A DNA stretch of 64,000 nucleotides from Thioclava sp. JE_KL1 (GTDB lineage: Bacteria > Pseudomonadota > Alphaproteobacteria > Rhodobacterales > Rhodobacteraceae): contig NZ_WBJS01000005.1 of assembly GCF_009296265.1 (NCBI RefSeq), positions 1 to 64,000 on the forward strand, read 5' to 3'. Under the pieces are notes generated by a model. That model worked only from the letters and a program-made list of their open reading frames with translations, did no database searches and was not told the DNA's origin. Below are positions 9,137 through 17,522 of this stretch, in pieces (the stretch's first letter is position 1; every line of letters starts with the position of its first letter). Both the position numbers and the translations under genes were made by a program.

Positions 9137-10036
9137 TCAGGGCGCCATCGCCGCCCGCAGGTGATCGAGAAACGCCGTCACTTTCGCATCCATGCCCAAC
9201 CGCGAGGCGGTCACGGCGAAAATCTCCGGCGCGGGCAGTTCCCACTCGGGCAGGACGCGCACCAGATCGCCGCGCCTCTCTGGCTCATCCGAGACGAAAT
9301 CCGGCAAGGTGCCGATGCCTTGCCCCGCGATCAGCAGGTCGCGCAGCACGAGACTGTTGCCCACGCGAATGGCGGGATCGAGATCGAGGCTGATCGCACC
9401 CTCCGGCCCGTGCAGCGCCCATTTCGTCAGATGGTCGGCCAGCAGGAAGCCGATGACCCTATGCCCTGCGATATCCTCCGGCCCTTCGGGCGTCCCAGCC
9501 CGGGCAAGATAGGCGGGCGCGGCGAAGATGCGCTGCCGCATCGTGCCGATCTTGCGCGCGACCAGAGCCGAATCCGGCATCGCCGGTCGGATGCGGATCG
9601 AGACATCGAAGCCGCCCTCCACCATGTCGACAACTCGGTCATCGAGCGAGAGCGACAGCCGCAGATCGGGATGCGCGGCCAGAAACTCCGGCAGGATCGG
9701 GGAAATCACCGTCTGTCCGAAGGAGCTCGAAGCATTCACTTTCAGATGCCCGCGCACCGCCCCGGCCCCGTCGCGGATACGTGTCTCGACCGAGGTCACC
9801 GCGTCGAGGATACCGCTCGCCTCGTCATAGTAGAGACGCCCGGCATCGGTCAGAGACATCGAGCGCGTCGTGCGTGTCAGCAGCGAGCTCCCGAGGCTCT
9901 CTTCCAGCAGCTTGATCTCGCGGCTCAGAAGCGCGGGCGACACCCCGAGATCCTCCGCCGCGCGCGCGAAACTGCCGCGATCGACAATGCGGCGGAAGGC
10001 TTGCATGACGGAAAGCTTGTCCATTTCGGAAGACAC
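9137..10036 (-). CDS. LysR-family transcriptional regulator
   Basis: The 299-residue protein starts with a winged helix-turn-helix (residues about 5-65: FRRIVDRGSFARAAEDLGVSPALLSREIKLLEESLGSSLLTR), the classical LysR reader head. It continues with a type-2 periplasmic-binding-like effector domain, including 'LKVNASSSFGQTVISPILPEFLAAHP'. It belongs to the large DsdC/PecT-like group found next to quinone reductases and is likely to control wrbA-dsbA, 106 bases downstream. The effector is unknown. Confidence 0.88.
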   Translation of the reverse strand: MSSEMDKLSVMQAFRRIVDRGSFARAAEDLGVSPALLSREIKLLEESLGSSLLTRTTRSMSLTDAGRLYYDEASGILDAVTSVETRIRDGAGAVRGHLKVNASSSFGQTVISPILPEFLAAHPDLRLSLSLDDRVVDMVEGGFDVSIRIRPAMPDSALVARKIGTMRQRIFAAPAYLARAGTPEGPEDIAGHRVIGFLLADHLTKWALHGPEGAISLDLDPAIRVGNSLVLRDLLIAGQGIGTLPDFVSDEPERRGDLVRVLPEWELPAPEIFAVTASRLGMDAKVTAFLDHLRAAMAP

Positions 10037-10192
10037 TCGGAGCGGTCAGGTAGCGCTCCGAATAGCACGAATTTCGCGACACGCGAACGCCTTCGCAGAG
10101 AGCGGTCGCAAGCGCCGAAGCCGCAGGGTGCATCGCGGGAGACGAAAGCGACTTTCACGACCACGGCCCAAAACTACGACCAGAGAACCCGC

Positions 10193-10660
10193 TCACTCGG
10201 TGGGCCGCTCCTCCAGATCCAGCCGCATCGTGGCCATGCCCTGCCGCCGCGACAGCTCCTCATAACCAGCCGAGAGATAGGCGTTGTGGGCTGGCGCGTT
10301 GTCGACTTCCACCTTCAAGGTCAGGGTCAGCGCCCCGAGGTCGCGTGCTGCCTGCTCCACATGGCCCGTCAGCTCCGCAGCGGCCCCGCCGCGTGCCTCT
10401 TCAACGAGATAGACATAGGTGAGATGCCGCACCTCTGGCCCGACACCCTCACGCAATGCGAAGAAACCCACATCTCGCCCCGTTGCATCCTGCAGGTAGA
10501 AAGAGACATCTTCGCGGTCTCCAAGCCACTTCTGATGCCATTCCATCTCGTCGAACGGGACTTTCGCATTGGGATTGAGCAACGGGATTTCGGTGTCCGA
10601 CAGCATTGCTGCCAAGGGTGCCAGATCGCGGTCGCGGTTGCGGCGCAGGGTAAGTGCCAT
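10193..10660 (-). CDS. GNAT-family N-acetyltransferase
   Basis: The 155-residue protein fits a single GNAT domain: a central strand with VRHLTYVYLVEEARGGAAAEL (acetyl-CoA pyrophosphate loop with the Arg-Gly-Gly turn) and a C-terminal 'NAPAHNAYLSAGYEE' segment, which is the usual acetyl-CoA-lining helix followed by the GY/F motif. It would transfer an acetyl group from acetyl-CoA to a small molecule or protein amine. The substrate is unknown. It stands alone on the minus strand. Confidence 0.82.
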   Translation of the reverse strand: MALTLRRNRDRDLAPLAAMLSDTEIPLLNPNAKVPFDEMEWHQKWLGDREDVSFYLQDATGRDVGFFALREGVGPEVRHLTYVYLVEEARGGAAAELTGHVEQAARDLGALTLTLKVEVDNAPAHNAYLSAGYEELSRRQGMATMRLDLEERPTE

Positions 10661-11119
10661 ATGTCCTTCCTTCGGCTGGGCCCGGCACGTGCGCCGAGGG
10701 TCCTCATGAAAGGTCGCGTGCCTGACACAAAAGTCCAGTCCGGGTCAACCGGAGGGGCCCCGCAACTGCGTCCATGTCCACGGTACCGGCAGGCCCGAGC
10801 GACCGACCAGCAGATAGCGGCGCTCGGATATTCACTAGTTCGGAGCTTTGGAGAATAATCGAGCGAGCTTTGTGAGGGGTGTGGGGACGGCACAACAAAG
10901 CTCGCTCGATACCCCGCGGCTCAGGTCAGGCGTGTCTGCGACCGGTGACCATGGCTCTCGCGAGGTGTTCGGGATGGGAGTGGCCCGCGAGGTGCACGCC
11001 TCCCAAATGTAGGACACTCAAATCGAGTGTCAGGTGGGCGGTGGCGAATCTCGCCACCAGCCCTCAGTATCCGAAGCGGACGAAAGGGCCTCAGACCCGA
11101 CTGGCCGCTCCTTCGCTCA
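10661..11119. other. Gene-free gap with three strong inverted repeats
   Basis: No coding frame here resembles a known protein. Three hairpins occur within 200 bases: a perfect 16-bp inverted repeat (10858-10873 / 10895-10910), a 7-bp stem (10 013-style arms 11013-11019 / 11025-11031, loop AAATC) and an 8-bp stem with a 3-base loop (11040-11047 / 11051-11058). A 9-bp direct repeat CGCGAGGTG occurs at 10959 and 10986. The element could be a structured RNA, a small MITE-like relic or terminators of the flanking minus-strand genes. Confidence 0.5.
10858..10910. repeat. 16-bp perfect inverted repeat (hairpin)
   Basis: ATCGAGCGAGCTTTGT at 10858-10873 is matched exactly by its complement at 10895-10910, with a 21-base G-rich spacer. 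The GAGCTTTGG at about 10843 partly echoes the arm. No T run follows on either strand, so it is not a standard terminator. Confidence 0.7.
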
Positions 11120-11590
11120 TCAGTCCAGCTCGGAGCCGATGATCTCGCCCGACACCGGGTCGAGCTTCAGCTCAAGCCGACGACCGTCGCGATCGCGGAC
11201 CTTGGCTTCGTAGCTGTAGCGCTCCATCTCCATCTTGCTGATCTGGTAGCCCTCGGCACGCAGGTCGCTGGCGACCTCGTCCATCTTCTTCCACTGCTCG
11301 CGCGCCTGATTCATGTTGCGAACTTCCTCACGGTAGTTCGACGGCATGCCGTATTCGCCCTCGGACTCGCCATTGCGATACGAGTTGCGATATTCGTTCC
11401 GGTATTCGTAGGTCTCGCGGTTCTGGGACTTGGTCTGCGTGGCATTCTTCTGAGGCAGCATGACCTGACCGCCCGACTGCCCGCCGCCGCCATTCCCATT
11501 GCCACCAGGACCCTGCGCCTGTGCGGCACCGAGGCTGAATGCGCCGACAGCGGCACCGAGGGCGGCGGTGAAGAGAAGAGTGCGTTTCAT
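11120..11590 (-). CDS. Secreted PepSY-like protein with Gly/Asn- and Tyr/Arg-rich region
   Basis: The 156-residue protein has a signal peptide (residues 1-25, cleavage after AQA), a Gly/Asn-rich stretch, a YEYRNEYRNSYRN repeat region and a C-terminal PepSY-type segment (about 105-155, ending in 'YEAKVRDRDGRRLELKLDPVSGEII'). PepSY domains are found in periplasmic proteins that inhibit proteases or sit next to sensor kinases. It is divergent from a second PepSY protein and a two-component system, with a symmetric operator between them, which suggests control by that regulator. Confidence 0.75.
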   Translation of the reverse strand: MKRTLLFTAALGAAVGAFSLGAAQAQGPGGNGNGGGGQSGGQVMLPQKNATQTKSQNRETYEYRNEYRNSYRNGESEGEYGMPSNYREEVRNMNQAREQWKKMDEVASDLRAEGYQISKMEMERYSYEAKVRDRDGRRLELKLDPVSGEIIGSELD

Positions 11591-11653
11591 CTTTAACTCC
11601 TGTGATCGGATAGGGGCGAGTTGCCCGGATGAGACGACATTGGCAGAATCACT

Positions 11654-11692
11654 CTGACGCCGTACTGACGGGCTTTGTCAGCGTTCTGTCAG
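11654..11692. promoter_or_regulatory. Symmetric four-half-site operator between the PepSY genes
   Basis: CTGAC occurs at 11654 and 11665 (11-bp period), and its complement GTCAG at 11677 and 11688 (again 11-bp period), separated by 7 bases: CTGAC-N6-CTGAC-N7-GTCAG-N6-GTCAG. OmpR/PhoB-type regulators bind direct repeats with a period of about one helical turn. The response regulator encoded 370 bases downstream is the obvious candidate binder. The site ends 23 bases before the ATG at 11716 and 64 bases from the start of the divergent gene. Confidence 0.6.
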
Positions 11693-11715
11693 CTTATTTG
11701 CGCTAAGAAAGTCGT

Positions 11716-12066
11716 ATGAAAACGCTCACGACCCTCCTCCTTCTTTCGCTGGCCATGGCCACGCCCGCCCTCGCCGATCGTGCGGGCGGCGGCGGCGGCT
11801 CGGGCCGAGGCGGCTCGGATCACGACCGGGCGCGCAGCGCGGTCGAGCGCGAGGAGATTCTGCCGCTGTCGAAGATCCTAGGCGGCGTGCGCAACCGTTT
11901 CGGCGGCCGCGTCATCAAGCTGGATCTCGAATCGGATGACGGTCACTATGTCTACGAGCTCAAGCTGATCACCCCGGAAGGCCGGATCATCGAGCTTGAG
12001 GTTGACGCGGCGACCGGTTTGCCGATTGGTGGTCCCGAAGACAGCGAGCGCGACGGGGACAAGTAA
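11716..12066 (+). CDS. Small secreted PepSY domain protein
   Basis: The 116-residue protein has a signal peptide (1-20, cleavage after ALA), a Gly-rich linker and a PepSY domain (about 43-108: ILPLSKILGGVRNRFGG through YVYELKLITPEGRIIELEVDAATG). It is the first gene of a three-gene operon with a response regulator and a histidine kinase. Its TAA overlaps the next ATG by one base (TAATG). In several proteobacteria such PepSY proteins act as periplasmic input or feedback factors for the linked kinase. That role is inferred here. Confidence 0.82.
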   Translation: MKTLTTLLLLSLAMATPALADRAGGGGGSGRGGSDHDRARSAVEREEILPLSKILGGVRNRFGGRVIKLDLESDDGHYVYELKLITPEGRIIELEVDAATGLPIGGPEDSERDGDK

Positions 12067-12731
12067 TGCGCGTATTGGCGGTCGAGGACGACCAGAGGAT
12101 CGCGGCGGATCTCAAGGCTGCGCTCGAGGCGGCGGGATTTCTCGTCGAGACCTGCGCGGACGGGCTTGATGCGTGGTTTCTGGGCGATACCGAAGATTAC
12201 GACCTCGTCATTCTCGATCTCGGCCTGCCGAAGATGGACGGGCTGAGCATCCTCAAGAAATGGCGCGCCAATGATCGCGAGATGCCGGTGCTGGTGCTGA
12301 CCGCGCGCGGCGCCTGGACCGAGCGGGTCGAAGGCATCGACGCAGGCGCCGACGACTACCTGCCCAAACCGTTCCGCATGGAAGAGCTGGTGGCGCGGGC
12401 GCGGGCCCTGATCCGGCGCTCCGCCGGGCGGGCCTCGGCGAACCAGAGCGTGGGCGAGTTGACGCTCGACGCGAACCGGATGAGCGTATCGATCCGCGGC
12501 GTGCCGATCGCGGCGACGGCGCTGGAGTTCCGGCTGCTCTCCTACCTGATGCTGCATCGCGACCGCGTCGTGCCGCCGACCGAACTGCTCGAACATCTCT
12601 ATGGCGACGACGACTCGCGCGAGGCCAATGCGCTCGAGGCGCTCGTCGCGCGGCTGCGCCGCAAACTCGGCCCCGGCGTGATCGGCACGCGGCGCGGCTT
12701 TGGCTATTTCCTCGAAGGCGGCGACGCGTGA
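12066..12731 (+). CDS. Response regulator, OmpR/PhoB family
   Basis: The 221-residue protein has a receiver domain (1-115) with the acidic pair Glu7-Asp8-Asp9, phospho-acceptor Asp51 in VILDLGLPKMDG, the switch Thr79 and Lys101 in DDYLPKPF. A C-terminal winged-helix DNA-binding domain (about 128-219) ends in RRGFGYFLEGG. It should be phosphorylated by the kinase encoded immediately downstream (TGATG overlap). The nearby palindromic operator suggests it controls the two PepSY genes and its own operon. Confidence 0.92.
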   Translation: MRVLAVEDDQRIAADLKAALEAAGFLVETCADGLDAWFLGDTEDYDLVILDLGLPKMDGLSILKKWRANDREMPVLVLTARGAWTERVEGIDAGADDYLPKPFRMEELVARARALIRRSAGRASANQSVGELTLDANRMSVSIRGVPIAATALEFRLLSYLMLHRDRVVPPTELLEHLYGDDDSREANALEALVARLRRKLGPGVIGTRRGFGYFLEGGDA

Positions 12732-14095
12732 TGCGGTTGTCGCTGCGCCTCCGGCTCGCGCTTGGCGGCGCGCTGGCGGTGGTGCTGGCGCTAGCGATTG
12801 CCTCCGCCGCGCTGACGGCGCTGTTCGCCGCCCATGTTCAGCGCCGGGCCGAGGCCGAACTGTCGGTGCAGCTCGATCAGGTCGTGGCGGCGCTCGGACG
12901 CGATGCCGACGGGAGGCTGGCGCTGCAAACGCCGCCCGCCGATCCGCGCTTCGACCAACCTCTCAGCGGCCTATACTGGCAGATCGACCTCGGCGACACG
13001 CTGCTGCGGTCGCGCTCGCTTTGGGATTACGCGCTGCCCCTGCCGCCCGATGAGCTGCCCGACGGACATATCCACGTGCATCGCCTGCCCGATCAGACCG
13101 GCGGCACACTGCTGACGCTGGAGCGCAGCGTGACCCTGCCGCCTTCGCTGGGCGAGGGCCGAGTGCGCGCGGCGGTCGCGCTGACGACGGCCGATCTGGA
13201 TCAGGCGCGCAGCGATTTTCTCAAGGAACTGCTGCCCTATAACGCGATCCTCGCAGCCGCTCTGATCGTGGCCGGATGGGTTCAGCTCTTCTTCGGCCTG
13301 CGCCCCTTGTCGGAAGTCGGGCGGCGCGTGCTCGCCGTGCGCTCGGGCGAACAGCGGCGGCTGGGCAGCGATTTTCCGAAAGAGGTGCAGCCCCTCGCGA
13401 ATGAGGTCGACGCGCTGATCGACGCCCGCGAGGCCGAGCTCGATCGCGCGCGCCACCGCGCCGCCGATCTCGCGCACGGGTTCAAGACGCCGCTGCAGGC
13501 GCTGATGGGCGAGGCCGACCGGCTGCGCCAGAACGGCCAGACCGAGCCTGCCGCCGCCATCGAGGAAATTGCCGAAGCGATGCGCCGCCATGTCGACCGC
13601 GAATTGACCCGCTCGCGCCTCGCGGGACGCGTCGTGAAAGACAAGGCCACGGTGGCGCCTGTCGTGCAGCAGATTGTCTCGGTGATCCGGCGCACGCCCA
13701 CGGGCAGCGCTGTGAACTGGGACATCGCGGTGCCCGAGGATTTGCAGGTGACGCTCGACGCCAGTGATCTTGCCGAAGCGCTCGGGACGCTGATCGAGAA
13801 TGCCAGCCGCCACGCCACATCGCAGGTCACGATCCGCGCCAGCCGACGCGCGGAAATGATCGCCATCGACGTGCAGGACGACGGCCCGGGCATCTCGGCG
13901 GACCGCATCGAGCATCTTCAGAAACGCGGCGCGCGCGCCGATGAAAGCGGCCATGGTTTGGGCCTGTCGATCAGCGCCGAGATCGCGCAGGCCGTCGGCG
14001 GTACGCTGAGCATCGCGAATGCGGAGACCGGGCTGCGTGTGACGCTAATCCTTCCGGACGCCCGCGCTGGCGTTCCCGGCACGCGCCGCTCCTGA
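12731..14095 (+). CDS. Sensor histidine kinase of the PepSY-linked two-component system
   Basis: The 454- or 455-residue inner-membrane kinase has a first membrane helix (about 10-35), a periplasmic sensor region of about 130 residues, a second helix (about 173-192), a HAMP-like linker, the phospho-acceptor His250 in LAHGFKTPLQ and an ATPase domain with N-box (ENASRHA), DDGPGIS and GHGLGLS. The H-box variant HGFKTPL is of the PhoQ/QseC-like type. ATG 12731 shares a base with the upstream TGA; the GTG three bases earlier is an alternative. The signal is unknown; cationic or metal stress is often seen in this family. Confidence 0.9.
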   Translation: MRLSLRLRLALGGALAVVLALAIASAALTALFAAHVQRRAEAELSVQLDQVVAALGRDADGRLALQTPPADPRFDQPLSGLYWQIDLGDTLLRSRSLWDYALPLPPDELPDGHIHVHRLPDQTGGTLLTLERSVTLPPSLGEGRVRAAVALTTADLDQARSDFLKELLPYNAILAAALIVAGWVQLFFGLRPLSEVGRRVLAVRSGEQRRLGSDFPKEVQPLANEVDALIDAREAELDRARHRAADLAHGFKTPLQALMGEADRLRQNGQTEPAAAIEEIAEAMRRHVDRELTRSRLAGRVVKDKATVAPVVQQIVSVIRRTPTGSAVNWDIAVPEDLQVTLDASDLAEALGTLIENASRHATSQVTIRASRRAEMIAIDVQDDGPGISADRIEHLQKRGARADESGHGLGLSISAEIAQAVGGTLSIANAETGLRVTLILPDARAGVPGTRRS

Positions 14096-14232
14096 ACACC
14101 TGAAACGGGTATCATCCTCACGCATCGTTTATGAGCGATGTCCTGCCTACATATTCAAGTTTTGGAACATGAATCGATCACGGCGCATTTCTCCGGCAAT
14201 CCCGAGCTGACGGAAATTCGGAGGCAAATGAC

Positions 14233-15618
14233 ATGACCATGCGTTTTGAACAGATCCTTGCGGAAGGGATCGCCCAGTGCTCCTACCTCTTGGGCGACAC
14301 CGGCAGCGGTACCGCCGCCGTCGTCGATCCCCGCCCGGATTGCGATATCTACATCGAGCGCGCGAAGGCGCTCGGCCTGACGATCACCCATGTGTTCGAG
14401 ACCCATATTCACGCCGACTTCCTGTCGGGCGCGCGCGAATTGGTGGCGCGGCTGGATGGCACGCCCAAGCTTTGCGTCAGCGTCGAAGGCGGCGCCGAAT
14501 ATGACTTCGCGCATGAGGGCATCCGCGATGGCGACAAATTCACCTTCGGCCAACTCACGCTTGAGACGCGGCACACGCCGGGGCACACGCCCGAACACGT
14601 CTCCTTCCTGCTTTACGAGAAGGACAATGACGAGCCGTGGGGCGTGCTCAGCGGCGATTCTTTCTTCGTGGATTCGGTCGGCCGGCCCGACCTGCTGGGC
14701 GACGACAAGACCGAGGAACTGACAGAGGCGCTGTTCCGCACCACGCAGGAATTCTACATGCAGCTGCCCGAGGGCGTGCTCGTCTATCCCTGTCACGGCG
14801 CGGGCTCGGCTTGCGGGCCGAATATCGGCGACCGGATGTCCACCAGCATCGCTTATGAGAAGGCCCATAACAAATACGTCCAGATCACCGATCTGGAGGC
14901 CTTCAAGGACGAGATGACGAAGGACGCGCCGCCGGTGCCGACGCATTACCCGCGCCTCAAGAAGGTCAATGCGGCGGGCCCCGAGGTGATGCACGGATTA
15001 CCGCGCTGCATCGGCAAAACGCCAGAGGAGTTCGAGGCGCTGATCGCCGACAAGGACGTGCAGCTCGTCGATCTCCGCGACATGCTCGCCTTCGGCGGCG
15101 GCTTTATCGAGGGCTCGATTAACATCGGGCTGCAGCCGATCCTGTCGGTCTGGGCGGGCTGGATGCTCGATCCCGACAAGCCCATCGCGCTTGTGAGCGA
15201 AAAAACTGCCGACATCGACGAGGCCGTGCTGCGTCTCTGGCGCGTGGGCTTCACGAAATTCGCGGGCTACCTAAACGGCGGCATCGCCGCGTGGCGCACC
15301 TCCGGGCGACCGCTTGCGCATATCCCGCAGGTCACCGTGCAGGAGCTGAAGGGCAGCGATCTGACCCCGCTCGACGTGCGCAAGGACAAGGAGTGGGACG
15401 GCGGCCATATCCCCGGCGCGATCCACCATTTCCTCGGCACGCTGGAAGACGAGATGGACCAACTCGACCGTTCCGCCGACTATGCGGTGTATTGTCAGGG
15501 CGGCTACCGCGCCAGCGTCGCTGCGAGCCTGCTGCACCGCGCCGGATTCAAGAACGTCTCCGCTGTGCCGGGCAGCTTCGGCGCATGGTCCGCGCAGGAC
15601 TACCCGGTCGAAACCTGA
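14233..15618 (+). CDS. MBL-fold persulfide dioxygenase fused to two rhodanese domains
   Basis: The 461-residue protein has an ETHE1-like metallo-beta-lactamase domain (1-250) with iron ligands His58, His60 and Asp62 in ETHIHADFLSG, His117 in HTPGHTPEH and Asp142 in GDSFF. Two rhodanese domains follow (about 260-355 and 360-461). Only the second has an active-site Cys (Cys421 in CQGGYR); the first looks inactive. Such fusions oxidise glutathione persulfide to sulfite and also move sulfane sulfur. GGAGG precedes the ATG. A DUF302 gene follows 28 bases later. Confidence 0.9.
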   Translation: MTMRFEQILAEGIAQCSYLLGDTGSGTAAVVDPRPDCDIYIERAKALGLTITHVFETHIHADFLSGARELVARLDGTPKLCVSVEGGAEYDFAHEGIRDGDKFTFGQLTLETRHTPGHTPEHVSFLLYEKDNDEPWGVLSGDSFFVDSVGRPDLLGDDKTEELTEALFRTTQEFYMQLPEGVLVYPCHGAGSACGPNIGDRMSTSIAYEKAHNKYVQITDLEAFKDEMTKDAPPVPTHYPRLKKVNAAGPEVMHGLPRCIGKTPEEFEALIADKDVQLVDLRDMLAFGGGFIEGSINIGLQPILSVWAGWMLDPDKPIALVSEKTADIDEAVLRLWRVGFTKFAGYLNGGIAAWRTSGRPLAHIPQVTVQELKGSDLTPLDVRKDKEWDGGHIPGAIHHFLGTLEDEMDQLDRSADYAVYCQGGYRASVAASLLHRAGFKNVSAVPGSFGAWSAQDYPVET

Positions 15619-15646
15619 ACCGCTTTCAACTCAAGGAGCCAACACC

Positions 15647-16033
15647 ATGAGCTACACCATCGACAAACGCCTCACCAACACCACGCTGGAAGAGGCCGAC
15701 ACCCGGACCCGCGAGGCCCTGAAGGAGCAAGGCTTCGGCGTGCTCACCGAGATCGACGTGCAGGGCACGATGAAGAAGAAGCTGGACGCAGACATGCCCG
15801 GCTACCTGATCCTCGGCGCCTGCAATCCGAAGATGGCGCATCAGGCGATCCAGCTGGAGCCGAACGTCGGCGCGATGCTGCCCTGCAACGTCATTCTGCG
15901 GCAGGACGGCGCGGATATCCTCGTCTGCGCAATCGATCCGGAAGCCTCGATGACGGCGATCGACAATCCCCAGCTCAAGTCGGTCGCGGGCGAAGTGCGC
16001 GACATGCTGGCAAAGGCGATTGAAGCCCTTTGA
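15647..16033 (+). CDS. DUF302 domain protein
   Basis: The 128-residue cytoplasmic protein is a complete DUF302 domain, with the characteristic 'GFGVLTEIDVQGTMKKKLDADMPGYLILGACNPKMAHQAI' region and 'LPCNVILRQ'. The ATG at 15647 is set by AAGGAG nine bases upstream. The family is of unknown function but often lies next to sulfur-handling MBL/rhodanese proteins, and the conserved Cys residues (in GACNP and LPCNV) would suit thiol or persulfide chemistry. It is probably co-transcribed with the persulfide dioxygenase. Confidence 0.85.
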   Translation: MSYTIDKRLTNTTLEEADTRTREALKEQGFGVLTEIDVQGTMKKKLDADMPGYLILGACNPKMAHQAIQLEPNVGAMLPCNVILRQDGADILVCAIDPEASMTAIDNPQLKSVAGEVRDMLAKAIEAL

Positions 16034-16043
16034 GCTGGAATGA

Positions 16044-16075
16044 CCCCGGCAGCGAGGCCTCCTCCGCTGCCGGGG
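16044..16075 (+). terminator. Hairpin after the DUF302 gene
   Basis: CCCCGGCAGCG (16044-16054) pairs perfectly with CGCTGCCGGGG (16065-16075) over 11 bp, 11 bases after the stop codon. There is no T run, so termination efficiency is uncertain. Confidence 0.6.
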
Positions 16076-16179
16076 CATCGGCGCGCGCGTCCCGCGCAGC
16101 ACTTGCATTCAAGAGCCGTTTTGCGGGATATCACGGCCCGACGACTTTCCGTGCGAAGTCCCGTTAAGCGAAGGCCAGA

Positions 16180-16674
16180 ATGTCCCAGACCGATCGTCTC
16201 AAGACCGACTGTTCCCAATGCGCAGCCCTGTGCTGTCTGGTGCTGGCCTTCGACAAGGGCAAAGATTTCGCCTTCAGCAAGAACCCCGGCGAGCCCTGTC
16301 GGCACCTCTGTGGGCACGATTGCTCGATCCACGACAAGCTGACGCAGGAAGGCATGGCGGGCTGCGTCGCCTATGATTGCCTCGGCTCGGGCAACCGTGT
16401 CGTCCAGGAGGTCTTTGGCGGGCAAACCTGGCAGAGCGAGCCGCGCCTGATGCCGGTTATGATGGAAGCCTTCTCCGCCATGCGCGAGGTCCACAAGCGG
16501 ATCGACCTGCTGCGCGCCGCCGAGACCCTGTCGCTGGATGCGAGCGACGAGCGCAAACGGCGCGATTTTCTCGACCGTCTCGAACAGCACGAATGGACCC
16601 ACCCCGAACTGGCTGAATTCGAGTTCGGACTGGCGCTGGAAATCGACCTCTTCTTCCACAGCCTCAGCACCTGA
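16180..16674 (+). CDS. Cys-rich protein, putative metal-cluster domain
   Basis: The 164-residue protein has nine Cys in its first 67 residues, in the order C11-x2-C14-x3-C18-C19-x20-C40-x3-C44-x3-C48-x2-H51-x10-C62-x4-C67. This resembles YkgJ-like cysteine-cluster proteins and the Cys-rich head that precedes pentapeptide repeats in some actinobacterial proteins; here it stands without the repeats. The rest (about 85-164) is helical and acidic. No signal peptide is present. Binding of zinc or an iron-sulfur cluster is an inference from the Cys pattern. No function can be named. Confidence 0.6.
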   Translation: MSQTDRLKTDCSQCAALCCLVLAFDKGKDFAFSKNPGEPCRHLCGHDCSIHDKLTQEGMAGCVAYDCLGSGNRVVQEVFGGQTWQSEPRLMPVMMEAFSAMREVHKRIDLLRAAETLSLDASDERKRRDFLDRLEQHEWTHPELAEFEFGLALEIDLFFHSLST

Positions 16675-16813
16675 CGACGCCTGCGACTCGATGCGTCGGG
16701 GTCACGCTGAAGCGCTCAACTCCCCGCCAGAGCCGACAAATTTTGACTGCCTGAAGAAGCTGTGATCTGATCTGGGTCGGGCACTTTGCCCGATCTATCT
16801 CAAGAGGCCGAGC

Positions 16814-17518
16814 GTGCAGCCTGCCTTTCGCACCGAAGCATTGTCGAAGACCTATGGCGAGGGTCCTGCCGCGGTTCACGCGCTCCGAGAGGTGACGCTG
16901 GAAATTCCGCGCAGCGAGGTCGTGGTGCTGCTGGGCCCCTCGGGCAGCGGCAAATCCACCTTTCTCAACATCATCGGCGGGCTCGACAGGCCAAGCTCGG
17001 GTCAAGCGTGGTTCGGCGATCAGAACCTGACCGAAATGTCCGACCGGGCGCTGACGCAATATCGGCGCAGCCATGTCGGCTTCGTCTTCCAGTTCTACAA
17101 CCTGATGCCCAGCCTCACCGCGCGCGAGAATGTCGATCTGGTGACCGAGATTTCGCATGACCCGATGGATGCGGGCGAGGCGCTGCGATTGGTGGGGCTG
17201 GAGGAACGACTCGACCATTTCCCGGCGCAGATGTCAGGCGGCGAGCAGCAGCGCGTCGCCATCGCGCGCGCCATCGCGAAGCGCCCGGCGGTGCTGTTTT
17301 GCGACGAGCCGACCGGGGCGCTCGACAGCACGACGGGGCGGCGCGTGCTGCAGGTACTCAACGATGTGAACCGCGAGCTGGGCACCACCGTTCTGATCGT
17401 CACCCATGCGGCGGCGACGGCGGCGATGGCGCATCGCGTGCTGCATTTCACCGATGGCCAGCTGCGCGAGACGATCGTCAACGAGACCCGCGCCGATCCT
17501 GCCGAGATCGAATGGTGA
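16814..17518 (+). CDS. ABC transporter ATP-binding protein, MacB/LolD type
   Basis: The 234-residue ATPase has Walker A ([11 protein letters not shown]), Q-loop (GFVFQFYNL), signature ([13 protein letters not shown]), Walker B with DEPTGALD and the switch His in IVTHAAA. This is the pattern of the LolD/MacB/FtsE branch, which drives mechanotransmission across the periplasm rather than classic import or export. It starts with GTG behind AAGAGG. The downstream FtsX-type permease begins four bases after its stop, followed by an adaptor protein, forming a tripartite system. Confidence 0.92.
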   Translation: MQPAFRTEALSKTYGEGPAAVHALREVTLEIPRSEVVVLLGPSGSGKSTFLNIIGGLDRPSSGQAWFGDQNLTEMSDRALTQYRRSHVGFVFQFYNLMPSLTARENVDLVTEISHDPMDAGEALRLVGLEERLDHFPAQMSGGEQQRVAIARAIAKRPAVLFCDEPTGALDSTTGRRVLQVLNDVNRELGTTVLIVTHAAATAAMAHRVLHFTDGQLRETIVNETRADPAEIEW

Positions 17519-17522
17519 GCCG

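Noticed and set aside
10959-11010. Possible 5S rRNA fragment on the minus strand (CCCATCCCGAAC)
   Set aside because: Only the loop-like dozen bases fit; the flanking helices of 5S rRNA cannot be formed and no 16S/23S rRNA is near.
14164-14190. Sigma-EcfG promoter before the persulfide dioxygenase gene
   Set aside because: GGAAC is present but the base 17 positions on reads CATT, without the GTT of the -10 box.
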